The notes beneath the pieces were generated by a model, which made no database searches, was not told the DNA's origin, and worked only from the letters and a program-made list of their open reading frames with translations. From positions 1-5,562 of the forward strand of contig JAEOUB010000142.1 in NCBI GenBank assembly GCA_016839545.1: DNA of 5,562 bases. The letters are read 5' to 3'. Below are positions 1-4,459 of the stretch, piece by piece. The stretch comes from Candidatus Kariarchaeota archaeon (GTDB lineage Archaea > Asgardarchaeota > Heimdallarchaeia > Heimdallarchaeales > Kariarchaeaceae). The position numbers were made by a program, and so were the translations under genes. Positions within the stretch are counted from its first letter, which is position 1; every line of letters starts with the position of its first letter.

Positions 1-2
1 AT

Positions 3-167
3 CAGATGGAGACAAAGAAACCTCTCAAGAGTCTGGAAGATGCAAAGGCATCATATTTGCAGAAGACAAGCAAAGGATTGGGTTCTGTTGCCCTCGGTCT
101 TGGTGCAATGGCCGCAATCAATTTTATTTTGAATGTACTACTGGGTTTTATCAACATCTATTACTAA
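3..167 (+). CDS. C-terminal end of a membrane protein, or a 53-aa small membrane protein
   Basis: The frame is open from the left edge to TAA at 165-167. It reads through an ATG at 6-8, which would give a 53-residue product beginning METKKPLKSLED. Because the window begins 5 bases before this ATG, no ribosome binding site can be judged, so this may be the tail of a longer gene. The visible protein has a charged, lysine-rich start (about residues 1-24), which looks like an amphipathic cytoplasmic helix. A hydrophobic, Gly/Ala-rich stretch follows (about residues 25-51) and is long enough for one membrane segment ending almost at the C-terminus. This resembles a tail-anchored layout. I do not recognise the family; a SecE-like small translocon subunit was considered but no diagnostic residues support it. 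The stop codon overlaps the stop of the convergent kinase-like gene. Confidence 0.45.
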   Translation, partial: QMETKKPLKSLEDAKASYLQKTSKGLGSVALGLGAMAAINFILNVLLGFINIYY

Positions 168-763
168 GTCTTCAATCCAAAATACTTCGCAATTGACCTG
201 ACTTGATCCTCAATTGACATAGCATCATTTTCAAGTTTGACGTATTTTGATGCATCTATACCCAATGCAGTCAAAGGAAAAGGGAATTCATCATTGGAAT
301 TGAGAACATATTTGTTACCTGCATCTATCAGCCTGGTGTTTGATGCCTCTATATCCCTCTTAGACGGTTTTGCCTCCAATCTTTCTGAATGGCTATTCCT
401 CTCCAATCTTTTCTCAGTTGAAGCCTGTAATTCCACAAAGAGGGTTTTCCATCCAGCATCCTCAAATGGTTTACTTACACGTTTGAGGTAGGAAACTTCA
501 GCTTCGTGATTAAATGCCATTACATATGTGAAAATGAATCCATTCTTTGAGTATTTGAGAGCATGTTCTCGTATCAACATCCGAATACCACTATTGAGAT
601 GGCTAAATTCTTCTGTTCCATAGGGGTGGAAACGAATGGCGAATTCAATTGAGTCATGATTGTGACTGAATAAGCAGTCAAGGGATCTGGCAAGTTCTCT
701 CCCAACAGCCATCTTACCGACTGCCTGGGGACCAATAATCCAGATGAAGTACTTTTCTCTCAT
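164..763 (-). CDS. Shikimate-kinase-like P-loop NTPase (AAA_33-type), atypical P-loop
   Basis: A 199-residue cytoplasmic protein of the P-loop kinase fold. It begins with beta-1 and a Walker A-like loop, GPQAVGKMAVG (residues 11-21). From memory, close relatives read GPPAVGK-[LM]-T-V. A conserved HNH triplet (34-36) followed by IE is the usual substrate-side motif of this family, not an HNH nuclease. The lid region carries R119 and R122, SERLE and KPSKRD (132-137), a strong family signature. Relatives are annotated as shikimate kinase or AAA family ATPase, but the true substrate is unknown. The usual Thr two residues after the P-loop Lys is Ala19 here, so no Mg-binding hydroxyl is present in the loop. 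The ATG at 763 lies 3 nt after the TGA of the upstream RCK gene and in the same frame. GAGG is 17 nt upstream, too far for a standard Shine-Dalgarno, so translation is probably coupled. Family is likely; activity is uncertain. Confidence 0.8.
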   Translation of the reverse strand: MREKYFIWIIGPQAVGKMAVGRELARSLDCLFSHNHDSIEFAIRFHPYGTEEFSHLNSGIRMLIREHALKYSKNGFIFTYVMAFNHEAEVSYLKRVSKPFEDAGWKTLFVELQASTEKRLERNSHSERLEAKPSKRDIEASNTRLIDAGNKYVLNSNDEFPFPLTALGIDASKYVKLENDAMSIEDQVRSIAKYFGLKT

Positions 764-766
764 TAC

Positions 767-1600
767 TCACACATCATATTCCTCAGGAGCCGTCGAAGCT
801 TCATTTGGACGCTCGACACTCTTTTTGAGATCTAGATCCTGGATGAAGTGATCAACTGCGATTTTAGTAGTTGAAAAGAGACTGAATTTCATAATTTTGG
901 ACATCTCCTCACCAAATTCTAGATCAAACATTCGCAAGATGAGTTTGATTTTGGGTCGGATTTTCCTCACCTTTGTAGCAATCTTGAGGTTTGTCAAGTC
1001 ATCGTCAATCAGTAGCATAATTGCTTGAGCTCTTTCCAAGCCTGCCTGTAATAATACATGTTCCAAACGTGAATCCCCCTCTACGAGTGGGATTCGATAT
1101 GATTTCTGATAGTGTTCAATCAGACTTCGCTTTACATCATCCGGCACTAGATCAATCATGACGATGTCCTGACCTTTCTGGACAAGATCCTCAACAACTC
1201 GTACCCCCAGATTTCCTATTCCTGTCACTATGATATGGTTTTCTAGAATTTTTGTCACCTCCTGGTTCCATTCTTCCGAAGTAGTATCTCCGAACTTTAT
1301 GGCAGATCCTATCCCTTCTAAGCTTTGAGCCAGCATCAACAAACCAAATAAAGGAAACACAATCCAGATGATCTGGTAAAATGGGTAACCAGTCGGGTAG
1401 GGTAATGTGGATGCAAAGAACATCAGCGTTACTGCCTGGTAAATACTCTCCAGAAAGCCTAATGGATATCGAAGGCGAAGTAGAATTGATCCTGCGATTA
1501 CTCCTATGAGAAAAAGAATGAGAGTACCTTTGAATGCAGATAGCCTGACAAGTACTTCCCGGGAATAAACCCGGACTTTTCTTCTCCTTCTGGAAGGCAT
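767..1600 (-). CDS. Membrane-anchored RCK/TrkA-N protein with a two-TM, channel-like N-terminus
   Basis: A 277-residue protein with the layout of a two-TM potassium channel fused to one RCK domain. An Arg/Lys-rich start (residues 3-10) precedes TM1 (about 24-42), a pore-helix-like stretch (50-63) and TM2 (about 75-98). The cytoplasmic Rossmann domain has the dinucleotide motif G127-x-G129-x-x-G132 and an acidic residue at the end of beta-2 (D150, in MIDLVPDD). It also has the typical EGDSRLEHVLLQAGLERA and D-x-x-N (201-204) blocks. The canonical filter TVGYGD is absent; the loop reads LPYPTGYP (66-73), so K+ conduction cannot be assumed. There is no RCK_C lobe after the Rossmann fold. The only in-frame start is ATG at 1600, preceded by AGGA at 1609-1606 with 5 nt spacing; an in-frame stop lies at 1630-1628. 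It is the first gene of a minus-strand operon with the kinase-like gene. It could be a ligand sensor, a channel subunit or a channel-derived regulator. Confidence 0.85.
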   Translation of the reverse strand: MPSRRRRKVRVYSREVLVRLSAFKGTLILFLIGVIAGSILLRLRYPLGFLESIYQAVTLMFFASTLPYPTGYPFYQIIWIVFPLFGLLMLAQSLEGIGSAIKFGDTTSEEWNQEVTKILENHIIVTGIGNLGVRVVEDLVQKGQDIVMIDLVPDDVKRSLIEHYQKSYRIPLVEGDSRLEHVLLQAGLERAQAIMLLIDDDLTNLKIATKVRKIRPKIKLILRMFDLEFGEEMSKIMKFSLFSTTKIAVDHFIQDLDLKKSVERPNEASTAPEEYDV

Positions 1601-1607
1601 TGATTTC

Positions 1608-1623
1608 CTACATTTCTTCCTCC
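1608..1623 (-). promoter_or_regulatory. Consensus Shine-Dalgarno followed by an AUG-UAG start-stop element
   Basis: On the minus strand, GGAGG (1623-1619) is followed after 5 nt by ATG (1613-1611) and immediately by TAG (1610-1608). This ATG is 13 nt upstream of the RCK gene start and out of frame with it. The real start has only a weaker AGGA at 1609-1606, which overlaps the TAG. The best ribosome binding site in the leader therefore points to a minimal one-codon reading frame. It may be chance, a ribosome-loading site that feeds the downstream ATG, or a small brake on translation. Confidence 0.4.
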
Positions 1624-1670
1624 TTTTTCACTCTTCAGGGTTTATCACGTATTGTATCAGTTTTTGAGTC

Positions 1671-1710
1671 AATATTCTGTGAAATACATCAATTTTGAGA
1701 ACAGAGAATT
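1671..1710. repeat. Imperfect 10-bp inverted repeat upstream of the TATA-like element
   Basis: AATATTCTGT (1671-1680) and ACAGAGAATT (1701-1710) are inverted copies matching at 8 of 10 positions, with a 20-bp spacer. The same region holds a direct repeat, TTTTGAG at 1662-1668 and 1693-1699, 31 bp apart or about three helical turns. Both lie between the divergent genes, and the right arm abuts the TATA-like element. This is where an activator or repressor operator would be expected, but in AT-rich DNA such short matches can arise by chance. Confidence 0.3.
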
Positions 1711-1723
1711 TATTTTTATATTT
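1711..1723 (+). promoter_or_regulatory. Archaeal TATA-like promoter element for the three-TM gene
   Basis: The stretch TATTTTTATATTT fits an archaeal TBP-binding box, and the purine-rich GAGAA just upstream (1704-1708) could serve as a TFB recognition element. With the usual spacing of about 25 bp, transcription would begin near 1743. That leaves a short leader of about 12 nt before the ATG at 1756, which would explain why only a weak GTGA (1746-1749) stands in for a ribosome binding site. No equally good box was found for the leftward operon. This is read from base composition and position only. Confidence 0.5.
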
Positions 1724-1755
1724 CTAAATAATAGACAGTATGATAGTGAAAAACA

Positions 1756-2289
1756 ATGACCGGATTTGAAATTCCCGTACTAGCCCAACTTTTCTTGTTC
1801 CCAGTCGTAGCAATTCTAATCTGGTACTTCTTGTTCAGTTCATCAAACTCTGTAGTGACAAAAATCGCTATAGAGGGTGGTTATATGATCCTAGGTATTC
1901 CTCTGATCGTCTTTACACTTCTCTCTATACCCACGATTGCACTTGTTTTCTGGGCACCGTCCCAAGGTCTCGCAAGGGAAGTAACCATTGCAGTCGGGGC
2001 GGTTATGATTGTAGTCACTCTCATCGCAGAATACTATTGGATTAAACGACAGATCAACGATATCGAGGAGAGAGAAGGAATGAGCTTCTGGGCATATCTC
2101 AGAAAAGAAGCCTCATCTGAAACCCGCGATAAGAGAAGACAAGATAAAATCGAAAACAAATCAAAAAACCAAGACTATTTCTCTGATATAACAGAGATGA
2201 ATCGTCAGCGCAGGGAATTGGATAGAGCAGAGAAAGAAAAACTTCGACGTGCTCTCCTTGGTGAAATTGATAACGAAACCACCGAGTAG
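1756..2289 (+). CDS. Three-TM membrane protein with a charged coiled-coil-like tail, unknown function
   Basis: A 177-residue protein I do not recognise. Three hydrophobic segments are clear: about residues 8-28, 43-66 and 74-96. They are followed by a highly charged tail (97-177) rich in Lys, Arg, Glu and Asp, with heptad-like stretches near 148-170 (MNRQRRELDRAEKEKLRRAL). The tail is likely cytoplasmic by the positive-inside rule, which would put the N-terminus outside. No catalytic motif is visible. The start at ATG 1756 is supported by the hydrophobic segment beginning directly after it and by the TATA-like box 33-45 nt upstream. The gene lies 101 bp ahead of the ABC cassette and on the same strand, with a T-rich tract between, so it is probably its own transcription unit. 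It could be a membrane anchor or scaffold for the cassette, but nothing in the protein proves this. Confidence 0.75.
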   Translation: MTGFEIPVLAQLFLFPVVAILIWYFLFSSSNSVVTKIAIEGGYMILGIPLIVFTLLSIPTIALVFWAPSQGLAREVTIAVGAVMIVVTLIAEYYWIKRQINDIEEREGMSFWAYLRKEASSETRDKRRQDKIENKSKNQDYFSDITEMNRQRRELDRAEKEKLRRALLGEIDNETTE

Positions 2290-2299
2290 TTTTCTTTTT
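2290..2299 (+). terminator. T-rich tract, possible archaeal terminator after the three-TM gene
   Basis: TTTTCTTTTT begins at the base right after the TAG stop of the preceding gene. Archaeal RNA polymerase often terminates at T-runs in the coding strand without a hairpin, and no hairpin is seen here. The remaining 90 bp before the ABC cassette contain only a weak TATA-like candidate, TTATTA at 2340-2345, placed at a workable distance for a start near 2368. Partial read-through into the cassette is therefore as likely as a separate promoter. Confidence 0.4.
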
Positions 2300-2376
2300 G
2301 ATCATTTCTAGGCGATGATTTTCCTGCTAGGGGATTGAGTTATTAGAAGAGTATACAAGATAAAGATAGATCATTT

Positions 2377-2382
2377 AGGAGG
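2377..2382 (+). promoter_or_regulatory. Ribosome binding site AGGAGG for the ABC ATPase gene
   Basis: A full AGGAGG precedes three nearby candidate starts. ATG at 2384 is only 1 nt away, out of frame, and opens a 10-codon frame ending at 2416. GTG at 2388 is 5 nt away and ATG at 2391 is 8 nt away; these two are adjacent codons of the same gene. ATG 2391 is preferred because of codon type and spacing, though GTG 2388 would add only one residue. Confidence 0.7.
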
Positions 2383-2390
2383 AATGAGTG

Positions 2391-3296
2391 ATGGTGCTTT
2401 CAGAAGAAGCTCTTGATAGCGAACAAAATGGAGCGAACAACACCAGTTTTCAATTGTTTCAAGCTGTCGAACTGACTAAAGTGTACGGGGATAAAATCGC
2501 CCTCAACGCTGTCAACTTCACTGCAAATACCAATGCTATTGGTATCCTTGGTCCTAATGGCTGTGGTAAATCCACATTTCTGAAGCTATTATTGAATTTA
2601 ATACGTCCCTCTCATGGAAATGTGGCATTACATCCAGATCTAAAAGATATACGCGTGATCTCTGATTATCCAATTCTCCCAGGAGAGCTTACAATTGATG
2701 AGTGGATGGAACTGCTGGAAAAATTTCATGGGAAGCTAATTCAGGATATTGATGTACAGCAGAGACTGAATCTTCAAGGATCTTGGAGGATAAAGGATCT
2801 TTCAGCAGGTCAATACCGGAAGGCAGCACTACTTCCTGCCTTTTTTGGATCACCTCAGCTTATCATCCTGGATGAGCCCACAAACTTTCTTGACATTGTT
2901 ACTCGAGAGTATGTATTACAGCTATTAGTCAAACAGATCCGAGATCGCGGATCGAAGGTGATAATCGCCTCACACCGAGTTGACGAGATCAGATTATTGG
3001 CCAACCAGGCAATAATCCTCAAAAATGGCTCTATGATCAAATCCATAGATCTACTTAGACATCCAATACGTGGATATGAGCTAATTGTGGATCAGGATGA
3101 ACAGTTCGCAGAACTGTTGACTCATGAGAACATAAAAATGAAAAAAGCAATTGTCAATGGAAGAAATGTGTTTGAAGTCCCAAATGTTCCCAAAATCTGG
3201 GATATCCTTTTTGATTTTACACGTCACAAGGGAACATTGGTTTCTATCCGTAGCATTGATGAGCTTGATAAGAATATTGAGGAGCTACTGAAATGA
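2391..3296 (+). CDS. ABC transporter ATP-binding protein (ABC-2-type partner) with atypical Q-loop and signature
   Basis: A 301-residue nucleotide-binding subunit that would power the permease encoded next. Residue positions run from ATG 2391. An N-terminal extension of about 20 residues precedes the A-loop Tyr (Y32) and Walker A GPNGCGKST (54-62). The Q-loop position holds Asp92, in VISDYP, where Gln or Glu is usual. The signature reads LSAGQ (137-141) in place of LSGGQ. Walker B is LIILDEP (157-163) with catalytic E162, then D-loop TNFLD and H-loop His195, so ATP hydrolysis looks possible. A C-terminal extension (about 225-301) resembles the extra domain of drug- or polysaccharide-export type ATPases. 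The TGA stop overlaps the permease ATG (ATGA), indicating translational coupling. The substrate cannot be deduced. The neighbours suggest transport or mechanical work on a lipid, peptide or surface component. Confidence 0.92.
   Translation: MVLSEEALDSEQNGANNTSFQLFQAVELTKVYGDKIALNAVNFTANTNAIGILGPNGCGKSTFLKLLLNLIRPSHGNVALHPDLKDIRVISDYPILPGELTIDEWMELLEKFHGKLIQDIDVQQRLNLQGSWRIKDLSAGQYRKAALLPAFFGSPQLIILDEPTNFLDIVTREYVLQLLVKQIRDRGSKVIIASHRVDEIRLLANQAIILKNGSMIKSIDLLRHPIRGYELIVDQDEQFAELLTHENIKMKKAIVNGRNVFEVPNVPKIWDILFDFTRHKGTLVSIRSIDELDKNIEELLK
3279..3284 (+). promoter_or_regulatory. Ribosome binding site GAGGAG for the permease gene, inside the ATPase gene
   Basis: GAGGAG lies 8 nt before ATG 3293 and sits within the last codons of the ATPase gene. 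Together with the ATGA stop/start overlap it supports the chosen permease start and coupled synthesis of ATPase and permease. Confidence 0.65.
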
Positions 3297-4003
3297 TTAA
3301 GGAATATCTATCTTCGGATTACACCTTCTACAAGTTTCCGAATACACATATCATTTTTCTAGTTCCTCTCATTCCAAGTCTAGTGATTGTACTCGTTCAA
3401 ACCAATCTGAATTATGTGATAGAAGGAACTTTCACAACGACATATAATATTCAAAATGATATCATCAAGTTCTACTTCTTCTACTTCAAACTGATCCTGT
3501 CCATCGTAACGTCATTTTACTATGTTTACCGATGGGGCCAACAAAAAATTGATGGGAGCTACGGTTTTTGGATCAGCCAGGGAGTGAATAGAGAACAATT
3601 CGTTATCTTTACCGTCATATCATATGCTCTGTTGATATCCACATCGCAAATTGTGGGTCTTCTCACAATCTGGCTCTATCTTGGAATTGGCTTGGGACTA
3701 TCCACTTTCTTTGTTATCATGGGGAGTATCCTTACTAGTAATCTCCTCTATTCTCTGGTCGGTATCTTTCTTGCAGACACTATTAAAAAGCCAGAAGTTG
3801 CAGGATTGGTATTTATCGGTCTCTCCTTCCTCAATTATGTTCTAATAGTCGACCCAGACTCATTAGTAGCCATATTGCTTCAATTGGAGAGTAATTTCAC
3901 GTCTCAGATAATTGGCTTTGCCATTCTCTTTGAGGTTATTCTCTTTGTCATAATTGGATCAGCATTGCTCTATCTGCAACGATTCTGGGATATTGAATTG
4001 TGA
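3293..4003 (+). CDS. Six-TM ABC-2-like permease subunit
   Basis: A 236-residue integral membrane protein, probably the membrane partner of the ATPase with which it overlaps by 4 nt. Hydrophobic segments are visible at about residues 19-37, 57-79, 103-127, 131-160, 168-186 and 206-228. The count and size fit a half-transporter of the ABC-2 type working as a dimer. Between TM2 and TM3 the loop GFWISQGVNREQF (91-103) matches the position and style of the cytoplasmic coupling element of ABC-2 permeases, where a small-residue/Arg motif precedes the next helix. The outer loop between TM1 and TM2 (about 38-56) is short and polar, with several Thr and Asn. There are no large extracellular domains; that role may fall to the next gene. 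Sequence alone gives no substrate. Family assignment rests on topology and context more than on strong motifs. Confidence 0.75.
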   Translation: MIKEYLSSDYTFYKFPNTHIIFLVPLIPSLVIVLVQTNLNYVIEGTFTTTYNIQNDIIKFYFFYFKLILSIVTSFYYVYRWGQQKIDGSYGFWISQGVNREQFVIFTVISYALLISTSQIVGLLTIWLYLGIGLGLSTFFVIMGSILTSNLLYSLVGIFLADTIKKPEVAGLVFIGLSFLNYVLIVDPDSLVAILLQLESNFTSQIIGFAILFEVILFVIIGSALLYLQRFWDIEL

Positions 4004-4007
4004 GGTG
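4002..4007 (+). promoter_or_regulatory. Ribosome binding site GAGGTG overlapping the permease stop codon
   Basis: GAGGTG begins inside the TGA stop of the permease and is 5 nt from ATG 4013. The 9-nt gap between the genes and this placement show that the third gene belongs to the same operon. Confidence 0.6.
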
Positions 4008-4012
4008 TTTCT

Positions 4013-4459
4013 ATGGTTCGCATAATTTCCTTCTCTACAACAGTAACAATTCTTCTTATCTTCACATTATTGGTCTCCCTTCTCCCCAGTGAGAAAGTGG
4101 AGGTAATAATCCCCAATCAGCAGACAGAGTATATTTACAATTCCTACAGCAGAAAAGTGACGATTGAGGCAAATTTCGTTGTCCCCATCAAGATCAATGT
4201 TTCTAGAATCGATTTGAGAAATAGTGATTTGGTCCCGTTATACGAGAATTTCGTATTTCAAGCTGAGGTAGTTCTGAATTTTACTCAACCTGGGTTTTAT
4301 CTATTTCAAATTATCAGTCCACAATTGATTCGGCTGACCTTCAATGACTCCGGTTTTCGTCAACCTCTCCTCCTTATTGCTATCATGCTCATAGTTTTGA
4401 AAGGGGTTCTTTGGCTTTGGGATGCCAATCTTCTTTGGTTTAACCCTCAACGTCTTTGA
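4013..4459 (+). CDS. Small bitopic protein with extracytoplasmic beta-rich domain, putative accessory subunit of the ABC cassette
   Basis: A 148-residue protein without a recognised family. A hydrophobic N-terminal segment (about 5-24) acts as a signal anchor, and a second segment lies near the C-terminus (about 117-136), leaving a short tail. Between them, residues 25-116 look like a small beta-sandwich: alternating hydrophobic strands, then an N-F-T-Q-P-G-F-Y-L-F block (89-98) of the kind seen in Ig-like or jelly-roll folds. This domain should face outside and contains three N-glycosylation sequons (N62-V-S, N89-F-T, N111-D-S), which archaea can use. The gene follows the permease by 9 nt with its own Shine-Dalgarno, so co-production with the transporter is expected. 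A plausible role is an outer-face receptor, clamp or permease stabiliser; this is inference. Its last 20 bp overlap the end of the convergent longin-type gene. Confidence 0.7.
   Translation: MVRIISFSTTVTILLIFTLLVSLLPSEKVEVIIPNQQTEYIYNSYSRKVTIEANFVVPIKINVSRIDLRNSDLVPLYENFVFQAEVVLNFTQPGFYLFQIISPQLIRLTFNDSGFRQPLLLIAIMLIVLKGVLWLWDANLLWFNPQRL

Noticed and set aside
237..491. Plus-strand open frame of 84 codons
   Set aside because: It lies wholly antisense to the kinase-like gene, whose protein motifs are clear, and the translation shows no domain or ribosome binding site.
656..664. HNH triplet in the kinase-like protein as a nuclease motif
   Set aside because: It lies after a P-loop, followed by an IE pair and with the KPSKRD lid motif further on. 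This is the normal substrate-site pattern of that kinase-like family; no zinc-binding or beta-beta-alpha context is seen.
767..769. TGA between the RCK and kinase-like genes as a selenocysteine codon
   Set aside because: No SECIS-like hairpin is evident and the position is an interdomain end with no homologous Cys known to me; an ordinary stop with coupled translation is simpler.
2099..2305. Minus-strand frame of 68 codons
   Set aside because: It is antisense to the charged tail of the three-TM gene, and its protein has an unnatural composition with no domain.
2384..2416. ATG at 2384 next to AGGAGG, opening a 10-codon frame
   Set aside because: Only 1 nt separates it from the Shine-Dalgarno, too close for initiation, and the frame is out of phase with the ATPase.
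2855..3046. Minus-strand frame of 63 codons
   Set aside because: It is antisense to the Walker B to H-loop region of the ABC ATPase, which is certain coding sequence.
3651..3845. Plus-strand frame of 64 codons inside the permease gene
   Set aside because: It is an out-of-frame shadow; its hydrophobicity follows from the T-rich codons of the membrane protein.
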